From assembly GCA_002682825.1 (NCBI GenBank), contig NOKP01000017.1, forward strand, positions 310,001 through 374,000: 64,000 nucleotides of DNA, given 5' to 3'. Below the pieces are notes generated by a model. It did no database searches. It had not been told where the DNA came from and saw only the letters and a list, made by a program, of their open reading frames with translations. Made by a program: the position numbers and the translations under genes. Positions 22,057 through 33,977 of the stretch are shown piece after piece. This DNA comes from Neonectria sp. B-13 (lineage: Eukaryota; Ascomycota; Sordariomycetes; Hypocreales; Nectriaceae). Position 1 is the first letter of the stretch. The number at the start of each line of letters is the position of its first letter.

Positions 22057-23214
22057 ATGGCGTCGCTGGTATACTTCGAGGTTAGCTGGTCGATTCTCAG
22101 CGTCATTTGCATGGGCAATGTTCTTTTCGGCTGCGTCGTGTGCGGAATCACCAGGTTCACCCTCCTCGCGCTCGTCCCGATCATTTCATCTGCTGGGGGC
22201 GCCATCGCATGCGGGCTATGCTACTTTATCTATTACCAGCCACACCCGTCGACGAGCCGAGCAGTAGCCTCAGTGTTTGGAGATTTATTCTGGCTGGTAT
22301 GTCGATTTTCTACCCTGTGTATTCCTTTCTCGCTAATCTTCGTTGCTCGGTATCGATAGGTTCAAGAAGCCGGCTTGCTCTTTTATAGCTACATGATACT
22401 GCAGCGAGTTCTTCGAGGTGTTCGCTGGCGCATTTTCGCCGGCTTATTCTGGGTCCTTATGCTCGGTGTCGTTGTTACGCGTGTCGTCATCGGCGTGTAT
22501 CGCGTCCGATCTATCCTCGACGACAACTATGGCCTGCAAGTCACCATCAACTATCTCCACATTAGCTACTTCAGCTTGATGGCGATCCTTGAGTGCATCA
22601 GCGCCTATTTCCTCATTGCCGTCTTTGCATCTGCAAGGGACACTTCTTTCCAGGCCGCAATGAAGATCGGTCTCTTTCGTTATCTCACACGGAGCACTGA
22701 AGTTCGGGTTGGCATCCTTGCAGTCCAGGGCATCTTACGGGCTATCACACACTCGTTTCAAACTCCTGGCCAGCGCGCGGATAACATCGCTAGCCAGCTG
22801 GACCGCTTTTTGTACACCATCTTTTGTCTCTACCCAGTTCTTTTGTTGTGAGTACCCAGCTACCTCCTCTCTTAGGCCTACAGGAGTTCTTGCTAATTCT
22901 TTCTCAGTATTGACTTGCTCGCTTCGAAACTTCGGTTTACAGCTTCACCAAATGGGTCATCATCCTATGGTAATGCTGCTAACTCCAGCCGTTCAAAGCA
23001 ATTTTCTACAGCAAGAAGGGACAATTACTCGATGGGGAGAACCGAGCACATAGTTGAGGTGCACGGGGGGAAAACAATGATGGATAAGAACGGGTCACAA
23101 GAGCAGATTATCCCTGGCAATTCCTCGCAGACAGGAACTTCAGATATTGATCTTGAGGATATGGATACCAGGGGGAATGTAATCAAGAAGACTGTTGAGT
23201 TTAAAGTAGTATAA
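22057..23214 (+). CDS. seven-helix integral membrane protein (344 aa)
   Basis: Exons 22057-22296, 22360-22847 and 22908-23214. The first ATG in frame is at 22057; upstream codons open only with GTG. Seven hydrophobic segments are visible: around SWSILSVICMGNVLFG, LLALVPIISSAGGAIACG, FGDLFWLVQEAGLLFYSY, IFAGLFWVLMLGVVVTRVV, YFSLMAILECISAYFLIAV, VGILAVQGILRAI and LYTIFCLYPVLLFIDLL. The C-terminal 85 residues are a polar, Ser/Asn-rich cytoplasmic tail. The layout resembles the many unassigned fungal seven-helix or receptor-like proteins; no CFEM domain is present. Function unknown. It is convergent with the acetyltransferase, 180 bp away. Confidence 0.75.
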
Positions 23215-23394
23215 ACAGCAGCATATTTGCTTTTGTTGCTTAACATACAAGTAATAATACCAAGTTTCAGTATACCAAGCTCTGTGAAACTGGGATATAA
23301 TATCTGGTTTAAGTGCGGGAAAAGACGTGGCAGCTAGACGACGGTGAAGATGAAAGTCGGAGGCAGTTTTGAGAATCAAGACGGCTCCCATCTG

Positions 23395-24895
23395 CTACTC
23401 CATCATCTTAAAGTCTGCAATTATAGAAGAGCACATGTCCTTTACTAACTGATCCTCATTTTCGTCTGCCACACTCAATGCTCCAGCCTGCCAAGTCGCA
23501 GTAAATATCATATTCCCCCCCTTGAGACTGACAAAGCTGAACGCGATCGGAGCATCCAGCACGTGCCCAGGTTGTGCAAACACCATCTTAATAATTCTAG
23601 GTCGCGACTTCCCCCTGCCGCCAGTCACTGCTTCCTCGTCTTGACCCCCATCAAAGGCTCCGATGTTGCTGACTTCGAATGAGCAGTCTCTTCGTTGTCC
23701 GAATTTTGCAATCGTCCACGCTCTGATTCTTGGCACGTATCTGAGTAAACCAACAGGTTGGTTGTGTGGCGTTGAGGCGCACTCTTGTAGTTTTCGAGTG
23801 GCGGAGCGAGTTTCCGCCCACTCATCTTCGCACAGGTGCGTTGAGGCACTAACTCGCGGGTGAACGAGGTAGCAAGCTGACACGAAGTTTCCCATCTCGT
23901 TGTCCGGTATGCCAATGCATCTTCGCAAGTTGATCGGGGTTTGCGAGACAAAGTTGGTGATGCTGCTGTCATCGATGACCTTGCTCAGCGTCCGGATGAT
24001 GAGTTGGTGGATGGTTCCAGTGAGTTTTGTGCCATGCGCTCTAACAGCGGCGAGAGTCTTTTCTAGCACCGGTTCCTCGATCTCTCGAACGATGATGCGG
24101 CTGCGAGATCCATTCGGTCTGTTCACAACAGGAGAAGCAGTCCACGTATCAGCTCGCACTGGGGAAACAGACTCCTGAATCCCTAGAGACATTCTGACAA
24201 AGTTTGGCAATATGAAAGCAATCAACGGCGTTAGGAGGTACGACCAGGAAATAGGGAGTCGCTCGGCAGTGTCAAGTGGACTTGGTATCTGCCTGTCTGG
24301 TGTTCCGACCACCTGAGACACTGATGCTTGGGTGTCTTGGCTGCCTCTGTATGCATCCAAAAACGTCCGATGGAAGGCAGCTCCAGTTGCTCCGTCACCA
24401 ATTGCATGAGAGAAGGCAAATGCAATAAAGCACCTCGATGACTGCAAAGGAACCACCACTGTCCTCCAGGGTGGGATACCGGAAGGGAACGGCTGGTCCA
24501 ATATGGGGGCCAACACGTGTTCAATAGTAGCCAGCTCGTCGTCACTATCCGTGGGACTTGGGATGACGGACACGTGCTCCGCAAGGTCGATATTGCGGAC
24601 TCGTTGATAGTACGGCTTTTCACTGCATTCATCTGCAACGACAGCACACAAAGGCGCATGCTTGTCAACGCAGTAACTAAGAGGATGAAAGAAGCTCTGG
24701 GGTGAATCGACTGGAACCCCGCTAGGAAATTCATAGATTGCCCCAACAACGACTGCGTGGTAAATCCCTAAGCTTTCGCGGCTGATGGTGCGCCGCTCAT
24801 TCGGACCTGTTGACTCGTGTCTCAGAAGATGAATCAGAATATAAGAACGAAGATGGCTTACTCGCAAATCTAAGGAAATCGTTCTGGAAAGGCAT
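23395..24895 (-). CDS. alcohol acetyltransferase family protein (481 aa)
   Basis: Complement of exons 24862-24895 and 23395-24806, intron 24807-24861 (55 bp). The short first exon encodes MPFQNDFLRFA; the junction gives ASPNERRTISRESLG, the usual start of this family, so a longer upstream frame is not used. These enzymes transfer acetyl from acetyl-CoA to alcohols and share the BAHD/condensation fold. Seen: the catalytic motif HAIGDG at residues 145-150 and the N-terminal region IYHAVVVGAIYEF. A TATA box lies about 95 bp upstream. The alcohol acceptor is unknown: fusel alcohols or a secondary metabolite. Confidence 0.85.
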
Positions 24896-25817
24896 GGTGT
24901 GCTAATGCGGGAGATGTTGGGATCGAATGGATTCGAAGTGAGGCATGGGGTCAGAACAAAAGTTCCAAACTCCCGAGGCAAAGGGGCCTTTATATAGCAG
25001 GTCAAGGGGCTATGTCGTATACCCTGAGCTTTGAGGACTCTGCATTGAAGGTGCGGAAGCGAATTCGGCATAATCCAGTTACAAAGTTCCGGTTGGGGAG
25101 GAATTTGTGGGGTTTCGACCGGAGACTTTTTACCCTTTTCATGATAGTGCGTGCAACTGGCTAGACCCGCATGGTCCGTCTGACCCGATCATTCATTCGG
25201 CTCCCACTCAGACTCATGGATAACATCATCAAATTGAGAAGCCGCCAATCGCCGGTCACCGCTCCTCTCACTCAATAGCCACATGACAGTTTACCAGCAC
25301 CGTTGCTGTGACCTCGCCTAACTTGTCACACGACATCCTCTCCCGATCGACACCACATCGACGCCAGCACGAAAACGTGTTCCGGGTGTTTTGCGCTGGG
25401 CCATGAGTGCATTGCCAGATCAAAAAGCACATGGGTCGCCACCCTTGGGTTAAGAGATTCTCTCACGGCAACTATTCCGTCATGGCGTTTGCTCCTGAAA
25501 CCCAAGTGAACCAGACCCAGACACATGGTTACAGCGTCGACCAGCAGATGCTGTATGGCTGCAGTCGTTAACCCTCTGTACTCTCAAATTGTCCTCACAA
25601 CACCCATAGACAGGTGGGTCTAGAAAAGAGCTCAGGCTGGGTATACATAAGAAGTACTAAATTCGGAATTAATTATAGCTGATATCGCCTTCATCTTAAC
25701 AATTCCCTTCCAAAGCTCCACATCTGGTGCTTAATGCCTGGGGTATCTAACATCTAGCAGGAGGTATAATGGGCAAGCTAGAAGCACTTGCCAACCCCTC
25801 ACAATCCAATTGCATCC
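24896..25817. other. intergenic; acetyltransferase promoter and 3' end of the GTPase gene
   Basis: No gene was recognised. The TATA box at 24988-24996 is the only clear signal. Confidence 0.5.
24988..24996 (-). promoter_or_regulatory. TATA box of the acetyltransferase gene
   Basis: On the minus strand it reads TATATAAAG, about 95 bp upstream of the ATG at 24895. Based on motif and position. Confidence 0.5.
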
Positions 25818-28800
25818 TCATTTTGTCTTCGTCTTCTTAAGTTTCCACGAAGACAGCTTTCCCCATCGAGAGCCTGACACATTCTGAGTCTTGCTTTTCA
25901 CTGGCATAGAACCTTCCAACTCCTCCCTCGGGCCGCCAATCAGGGTGTCGCCTTCAAGCTCAGGTGGCTGCACTTCAAGCTCGGCAAGTTTACCTGTAAT
26001 GTCCACTGGGCTGTTAACCATTGTCGTCGCCTCGGTCATCGTTGTTTCCGTGGGGCTTCCGAAATCGCTCCTCGTGGCAGTCGTTGGGCTCATGGAGACC
26101 TCAGTTGAATCTAGTTCGGACACCGGCATTAACATCTCCTTGGGTGCCCCCGAATCATTAGGCGAGGCAGCTGATCGCAGCGCGACGCCCGACAATTCGG
26201 GTGCTACAGGTCCAGCGCACATTTCACTGAGCTGACTCTCGTGGTTGTTCAGTGCAAGGCTGGAGGAGCTTTTCAGAGACTCGTAATCCGGTGGTGGCTT
26301 TCCAAAGCGGTTGTTATAGATGATGCTCTCGAAATCATTTCGCAGCTTGTTGAATCTGAATCCAATTGCAACACTCTTCAAAGGAATCAACTGGTCGATT
26401 TCATCGTGGACCTGTTGCTGCAGGAGCTTCTCCTGGCCCGAAAAAGTCTTGATTGTCGTGTTCGTGTAGTACTTTGCCGCGCCCTCAATCTGCTTGAGTG
26501 ATACATACTTGCCGTCGTACCTGAAAGAGCGTTCGAGAATCAAGATCATATCGCAAGAGCACTTCAGAAGCATCCTCGCGGTTGGTGGTTGACTCCAGAT
26601 GCAACCAGCGGCACCGACAATAATTCCTATACCCAATGTAGGCACTGCCACGCCTACGGCAACTGCACTCACGGCGAAAAAATGAGCCAGGGACACTTTC
26701 ATGAAGCTCTTCAGATTTCCCATAACAATGTCCGACATGATCTTCTCGACCTCGGCCGGCGCAGTTTTGGGGAACCCGAAGCATTGTAGAACGTGTTCGC
26801 ATATGAGTCGTGAAACTGTGGGCGTTCCAATCATGCCAGAAAACGGTAGTGGAACGGCGGCGGTGCGGATCGCATGGGTGCCTAGTCTCATACACTCTGT
26901 TATCGCTGAGTTGATCTTCTGTTCAACATCAACGACTTGCGCCGCGACGCAAAAGAGACGTACTCGTTCGTCGGCAATCAGGCCGAGGGTTTGGGAAAGG
27001 AGGTCTTTCACTCCAGTATCGTCGTCTGGTAATCAATATTAGCACCAAACACCAATACCGGGGAGGAAGTGTCTGACTCTTTGAGATGCAACAGAAGCCA
27101 TCTGCCTTGTAGTGCTCTATCTGTGACAGTTGGGTTCTGAGCTGCGCAAACTGATCATCGGCCATCTTGTTTGCTTGTTCCTCTGCAATTCTTTTGGCCT
27201 CTTTGTAGTCGTCTGTCTTCTCCATAAGAGTCTCTAAGAGCTGCATCGTGCGGTAACCGGTAAGCTTGTCCTTCTTTGTTCCAACGACGAATACAGGAAC
27301 GTGATGCGAGAACTGAGCAATAGTTGCAAAGGTTCGTTTGTCTGCTTCCTCGATTCGGCTCACGTCTGCATCTACACAGAACCTGTTCACGTTTTGTTAG
27401 ATACATCTTGTCTTTAATTGACAGCAGCAAAGGTCACGTCTTACCAGATGACATGCAAGGCTTTTGCAGGGTCTTGCTGGAAGGCGCGGTTTCTGAGAAA
27501 CTTTGCTATCAAGTCAAGTTCGTCATCGCTACCTGCCTGCCAGCCTCTCGAGTCATGGACGAGCAGCCCTGGATGTCGAGGAGACTCGAATGCCTCGTTG
27601 ATGTCGTGGACTCCTTGGTCGTATGATTCCGATTCGTTGGTCAGTTCGACGCCAAATACCTTGTTGATCAATGTCGATTTTCCCACTCCAGTCTTGCCGC
27701 AAACCAAAATTCGGAACGCCTTTACGCCGCTTGCTTGCAACTGCATGTCTTGCAGCCACGGAGCAATCCCGTTCTCGTCGTCAATCAGACAAGTATCCTG
27801 AAAACTCGCGATTTTTGCTTTCTGGGATTTCATATTGGGCAGTTCAAGATAGCGAGGGTACCTATCGAGGATGCAGAACAAGGAAGGGTGAATAAGTGTG
27901 CCATACGAGTCTGCAGGGAGTCAGTACAGTTGAGACTTCCTAGGGGTGGAACCGTTCGTACCGTTTTTGTTCCAACCTTCCAGCCCACCAGGCCCAAAGA
28001 CCTTACGTGTCGAAGTGCGAGAATAGCATTCTGAGTTGAACTTGAAGCCGTGAGTATCGCTCTTGGTACCCGAGCTCTGCGCGTGAGAGCTTTGAAGATC
28101 AAACATGCTGACTCGGATACCGTTTGAATACCTGAGGCGCCATTCTATGTCTTCTGACCCGTCGAGATTAGGCAGGTTGCCAGCATATTGAGGAAACACG
28201 AGGGTCAGCGGATTTTCACCAGCCGTTGGTTTTTCCATCGATACCACGCTCAGCCCAGCGCGTAGGCTCTCTAGCAAGATCCATTGCAGTGGGTAGAGAG
28301 ACAGTCCATCGTTGGCTGTACCACCGCACAAGTCTTCGTTGGTGCCCATGAACCAAGCTTGGATGGCCGAGTGGCCACTGATTTCAGCATCTCCAGGAAC
28401 TTGGACTACCTCTTGCATTCTGTTGGAGCGGTTTTCATTGAAGGCTAGCGCATGTCGCAGAGTCGTGATTGAAGAGTTGAAGGAGATGTCATACAGCGTC
28501 TCAGGTGAGCTGAGCTTGACTGTGTCGAAAAGACCGACAAACGGGATTCGAGGCGGCTCGTTGCAATAGCTCTTGATCTTCTGCATCAGCTGCGGTCCGT
28601 GGAGGTAGTCGTCTTCGAGTTGTGCTTTGATAAGTGCGCACGTCGAGTCGAACAGCTCATCAAACGAAAGCGCCAACGATTTCTTCGGGATGCCCATCCG
28701 ATGGACGATGCCGGCTACAGCGCGAGCCACATAGGCGCCATGGCCAGATCCGTACAGCCATAGCTCATCTTGGGGGTGTTCGAGTGTGGAACAGACTTCT

Positions 28801-29134
28801 TTGACGATGCTTCTTACGAGCTCGTCGGTGTTGTCGTTGGGAACCTTGGCCCGGAATTTGTCCCTCAGCCTAGCGACGCTGCTAGTGGTGACGTGGTACG
28901 ATGATATCTGGACCAGAGCACCTCCTGAGGGACAGACGCCATCTCGAACCAGCTGCTTCAGCCGTTGGATGTTTGACTGGTTCGCATCCTCTGCGACACA
29001 TGTGTCAACAACGATTCGCGTCGTGAGTGGAGTCGCGACACGCGACTGTGGGGATCATACTTACTCTTGTCTTTCCGTATCTCGCTACCATCGATCAAAA
29101 CGACTAAACGCTTCAATCTTCTGCCATCAGCCAT
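25818..29134 (-). CDS. fusion of a DUF2235 hydrolase-like domain and a P-loop GTPase (1025 aa)
   Basis: Complement of exons 29065-29134, 27962-28990, 27445-27910, 27078-27382 and 25818-27025; the sum is exactly 1026 codons. Residues 1-360 resemble DUF2235 alpha/beta-hydrolases: RRLKRLVVLIDGS at the start, then YGSGHGAYVARAVAG where active members have G-x-S-x-G-A-Y, so Gly106 sits in the nucleophile place. Later come IPFVGLFDTV and HPSLFCILDRYPR. Residues 435-600 are a GTPase: GKTGVGKST (438-446), DSRGW (486-490), TKKD (557-560). After it lie a hydrophobic stretch (VAVGVAVPTLGIGIIVGAAG), like the membrane-associated part of some bacterial GTPases, and a 190-residue Ser/Pro/Thr-rich tail ending in a lysine cluster. 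The junction at 27962/27910 rules out a simple two-gene model. Function unknown; see findings. Confidence 0.82.
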
Positions 29135-31237
29135 CTTGGTGGTTCGTCTCAAACTCTGTCTTCAAGAGCCGCAAGTTGGCTGTCAGAAATCAAAGATGAC
29201 AGACTAGGAGCGGGGCACCAGGTCACGTTTTAATGGCCTGACGGCGATGGCTGGACGGCTTTAATGACGATGTCTCCACTAAGGTTGGCTGCAGTAGTGC
29301 TTACTGTCAGCATTAAGGCGACCAACGACAACCCGCGACTCTATATTTTCATGACGTAACTGAGGCGCAGTCCAAGCTGAAGACCGGTGTAGAGTGATAC
29401 ATATCTAGGGTAGTTCCTCTGGTGTAGTTTTCGCTCACCATCTGACAGCATTCTCCCGCGATAAGATACGAAACAGCTCGGAGACAACTAATGACTTCAG
29501 TACATATTTTATGTACCTTCATTAATTCGCGTTGGGGCGAGAAAGAAAAATACTTGGTACTGGGCAGCTGGAAAATAAGAGAAAACGTAGAAGGCTCCAT
29601 GAACAAGGGTGAATCCGAATGTGCAGTTCTATAAAACGACCAATCGAAAGGCAAGCCCCTCGGTTTGCAACCATTATATCTTCCATAAATTGGGATTACG
29701 TGAGAATGATTGGAGCTGAAATAGGCAAGATTGCTCATGTGGTGGGCTTACAAATTACGTCAATGTTTCAATTTCCATGCCACACCTACTGTAGTTGCCT
29801 GCTGCCCGAAACCTGTTTTCCACGTCTTGCACTTGCACTTCGCTCGTACAAAGTTTGGTTGAATTTGCCTCGGCGCTCTAAACCATAGCACTACTCTTTT
29901 CAACTTCATGCCAGCCCATTCTGCGTTTTGCCTCCGATCCAGTTGAGTGCATCAAACTCACAACCAGCTCTTGGCCAAAACCATCTCACACTTCCCTGGC
30001 GCGACCCAAGTGCAGCGGAACATCATTACCAAGACATGTCAGTTAATCGGTGACGACCATAAGATCTTGAAGGTTCTCCGTCATACCAGTTCCTGTCTCT
30101 GATTGAGAGCTGTGAGCCTCAGCATATACCCACTGACAGGTGGTCGGCCTGACCCGCGGTGGTTTGACAATGTCGTGGACCATGGACCATGGTCTGCATT
30201 TTGACCTGAATTTATCTCTTGTCTGCTTGGGCCGCTCGCAAGATGGAGGGCTTTCCCCTAATGACGTGGAGTGGATGCTCTTGAGCTGGCCCTGAACAAG
30301 TCTCTGCTCATGTAGGAGTCTGGTAGATTCTATTCGGGTAATCCACTTCATTCATGTATAAAGGAACTGTTTAAAACGACACTGGATACCTCTGGATTTC
30401 AAGGAAGCTATTAGTCGGTGTGAGCGTCTTCTCAGAGGAACCATGGAGTGTCTTCCTTTCCCAGAGGGCGTTCCTACATCGTCGCTTCGAAAACCTTTGT
30501 CTACTAAGCTGGTTGGAAGGCTCGGCATAAGGTCTTTCGCTAAGGCCTCCCTTTCTACTTCAAAACATTCTGCTTTTACCCACATCGCACCCGGGATAAG
30601 TTATGACGGCCTTGACTCCGGAGTCATGTGCTGACCTGCATGGGCCGAGTCCCGTGACAATTGCCATCAGGAGGTTGCTGAGAAGTATCGATCCGAATTT
30701 CTTTGCTCCCTCCTGCTGTTTGATGTCGACATTGTGCAGGGGGGCATTTAAAATCCCTAGGGGTCTACGAAAGTAGCGTCAGCGATAGGGAACAAGCAAG
30801 GTATTTAGCTTAATGCTCTATTAAGGCTAGTATATTCAGCAGATAATACACTGTCAAGGGAAACCGCTCATTAATTAGAATAAAGAACGGGATTTCTGAC
30901 ATGGAGCCCGCGTGAGCTTGGACCGTGACTATCCGTAGGGTTAGATCAAACTCAAGGGTTCCGAGGCCACAGACTTCTTGTTTAAGCTCTCAGTATCAAT
31001 CTAAAACATGGCCCACTTCAAGATTTGTTTGAGTGATCAGCCCTCACTGAAATGTCCTACTGGATGGACAGGAAGTGGTATGTTTCGAACATGGGTTGCA
31101 ACTTCGGACCATGGTACAGGGTAGCGGCAGTCTCCTCGCTAGAGAAAGCCGAGAAGGGCCATGGATCCAGCTACGAAAATTCAAGCATGCAGCCTGCACA
31201 CGCGAGCCAATCAGGACAGCACATGTGACCCCATGAT

Positions 31238-31250
31238 CCCCGGTCCGGGG
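31238..31250. promoter_or_regulatory. CCCCGG-T-CCGGGG palindrome, candidate CreA site pair
   Basis: Each arm fits the fungal carbon-catabolite repressor consensus SYGGRG on one strand. It lies about 425 bp upstream of the sugar permease ATG, and another CCCCGG is found about 35 bp further on. Motif only. Confidence 0.4.
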
Positions 31251-31556
31251 AAGTCGGAGCCGAGGTTGGGCCACCCCGGGCCTTCTTGGCTGTACCTTTC
31301 CCTGTTAGGAACAGGCTGGACACCGGGAGGAATCAGATGGTTCCTTGCTCAGGTCAGTTCCGGGTCCCTAGGCTCTCCATTGCCCACTCAGTCACCTCGT
31401 CCGGCTCCATTGCCCGCGAACTGTCGTGCCCGAAAATGCGGGGAAGCCGGAGCAGTCTCAAGATGGAAAGCGTACCATTCCCGATGGGAGCTATTGCTGC
31501 CATGGGACAAAACAGGCCATCTAGTCCAGCATTGGAGAGACGACTGGCTGATGTGG

Positions 31557-31564
31557 TATATAAG
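31557..31564 (+). promoter_or_regulatory. TATA box of the sugar permease gene
   Basis: TATATAAG about 110 bp upstream of the ATG at 31674, a normal distance for a filamentous fungal gene. Confidence 0.55.
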
Positions 31565-31673
31565 GCCCCCGATGCCGTCCTTGCAAGACACGGCTCCGAA
31601 TAAGACACACACTCTCCTGCTTTTCTCTTGGAGTGTCAGATACACCCTCACACTTCGCGCAACCTCAATCGCC

Positions 31674-33438
31674 ATGGCAAAGGCCTCCGAAAAGGAAGGT
31701 ATGGGGGTTGATACCAACGGGGTCCATGATACCGGCGCCGCGGTGGAGCTTGCCCATGCTGCCAATACTCATTCCGCGTCGCCGTGGACGCCAGGCATGT
31801 TCCGACTCTATCTCGTCCTGTCTTGTGCCTACTTGTGCGGATGCCTGGTAAGTCAATTATTACCGCTATGCTATGCGGCGAGGAACCCTTTCTTGTATTG
31901 CTCGTGCATTGTTGCTGACAGTCTGCGTTTCGCCAATGTGTAGAACGGCTATGACGGGTCCCTCATGGGTGGCCTGAACGGCATGGATTCATATCAAAAC
32001 TTCTTTGACATGTGTGTGACGCCGCTTCAAATACATCAATCAGGAGGAACCCCGCTAACTGACTTCGTCTTCTTCTAGGACGGTCGCAGGTTCAAGCACG
32101 GGAATCGTCTTCGCACTGTACAACATCGGATCAGTGGCTGCAGTTTTCTTCACTGGCCCCGTCAACGATTACTTCGGCCGCCGCTGGGGCATGTTTGTTG
32201 GTGCCTTTGTCGTCATCGTTGGCACCTGTGTGCAGGCTCCATCGGCAGGTCGCGGTCAGTTTCTCGCCGGACGATTTATTCTGGGCTTCGGCGTCAGCTT
32301 CTGCTGTGTTTCTGCCCCTTGCTACGTTAGCGAAATGGCTCACCCCTCGTGGCGCGGTACTCTGACCGGTCTTTACAACTGCACCTGGTATATTGGAAGC
32401 ATCATTGCAAGCTGGGTTGTCTATGGCTGCAGCTACATCGACTCGAACACGGCCTGGAGAATCCCGATTTGGTGTCAGATGATTACCTCGGGCTTCGTCG
32501 TTCTCGGCGTCTTCTGGCTTCCCGAGTCGCCACGCTGGCTCATGGCCCAGGACCGATACCAGGATGCGGCCAAGGTTCTTGCAACCTACCACGGAAACGG
32601 CGACGAGAGCCACCCCATAGTGCAGCTTCAACTCAAAGAGATGCTGACGCAGATCTCAACCGAGGCATCTGACAAGAAGTGGTGGGACTACCATGAGCTG
32701 TGGAACACCCATAGCGCACGACGCCGCCTTATCTGTGTTATTGGAATGGCCTGCTTCGGCCAAATCAGTGGTAATTCTTTGAGCTCGTATTACTTGCCGG
32801 CCATGCTGGAGAACGCTGGCATCACCGACGAGAAGAAGGTGCTCGCTCTCAACGGAATCAACCCTGTCCTGTGCTTCTTTGGCGCTATTCTCGGAGCCCG
32901 CTTGACCGATGTCATCGGTCGACGTCCTCTTCTGCTTTACTCCATTGTTGCTTGTTCCTGCTGCTTCGCCATCATCACCGGAACGAGCAAGCTGTCGCTG
33001 GACCAGCCTAACAACACGGCCATTGCCAACACGACAGTCGCATTCATCTTCATATTTGGCATCATTTTCTCCTTCGGATGGACTCCTTTGCAGTCCATGT
33101 ACATCGCAGAAACATTGACCACGACGACTCGGGCCAAGGGCACAGCCATTGGCAACTTTTCCAGCGCTGTTGCATCCACAATCATCCAGTACAGCAGCGG
33201 CCCGGCCTTTGAAGATATTGGGTACTACTTCTACTTGGTATTTGTGTTTTGGGATCTCTTTGAGGGTGTATTCATGTACTTTTACTTCCCTGAGACCAAG
33301 GACCGCACTCTGGAGGAGTTGTCGGAAGTCTTTGAAGCGCCGAACCCGGTCAAGAAGAGTCTGGAGACGAGGAGCGCACAGACGGTGATGAACACGCTCA
33401 ATGTCCCGGGAGACGAGAAGATGGAAATGATGGCTTAG
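31674..33438 (+). CDS. MFS sugar permease, lactose/hexose type (533 aa)
   Basis: Exons 31674-31847, 31944-32011 and 32079-33438. Seen: [21 protein letters not shown] (the lactose-permease-like helix 1 loop), [31 protein letters not shown], a second [12 protein letters not shown] loop and [19 protein letters not shown]. Twelve helices are expected at the plasma membrane. The second exon is only 68 nt. A TATA box and a candidate CreA palindrome lie upstream, consistent with glucose repression. The next gene downstream is a Zn2Cys6 regulator on the same strand. Substrate may be a disaccharide or hexose. Confidence 0.9.
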
Positions 33439-33977
33439 CTGGTTATTATTCAGCACGAATGCTGTGTGAGGGTAGCAATTTACTTTGGAGTGGCAGCGGT
33501 ATTTTCGCAATGGGAACAACGTTGAACCCGCATTGAACTAGCCAAAGAACGAGAATGCCGGGGCTTGTCGTGATCGCCACCAAGCATCAGGTTAACCTTG
33601 CCGTCGTAGCGTTTGGGAAATGCAAAATGCTGCAAGGAAGACCATCCCCGGACTGGCAGACACCATCTGTCCCGGCAGTCGCTGTCCCCTCCCTCCTTTG
33701 CACATAGTAAACAGCCATCATGATGAACCAGAACCAACACGAGCCGATGGACAGGGAGGGATCGGACTACGAATACTTCCGCGCCAATGGCTTCAGCAGA
33801 CGGACCCTGCTAACACCTAATTACCTACTCCCCGCATGTCCATGCCCCCGCCCCCCAGACGGCTAATTTATCCATTCCCCATAAAACCAACCATATCACC
33901 ACGCTCGGCCCGCCTCGGTCCGCAATCCATTCCTCAGTCCTCGCAGCTCCTCAATTGACCAGCAATTCCTGCAGATC
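33439..33977. other. intergenic; promoter of the regulator at 33978
   Basis: No gene was recognised. A pyrimidine-rich stretch with CCCC runs (33835-33860) precedes the start by about 120 bp. Confidence 0.5.

Larger units (their letters stand above)
29135..31673. other. long divergent intergenic region (2.5 kb)
   Basis: It lies between the GTPase fusion (ATG 29134, minus) and the sugar permease (ATG 31674, plus). No coherent coding frame. The right end carries a CCCCGG/CCGGGG palindrome and a TATA box for the permease. Confidence 0.5.

Noticed and set aside
24862..25071. longer N-terminus for the acetyltransferase
   Set aside because: The upstream frame is not homologous-looking and leaves out the MPFQNDF exon whose splice restores the family start.
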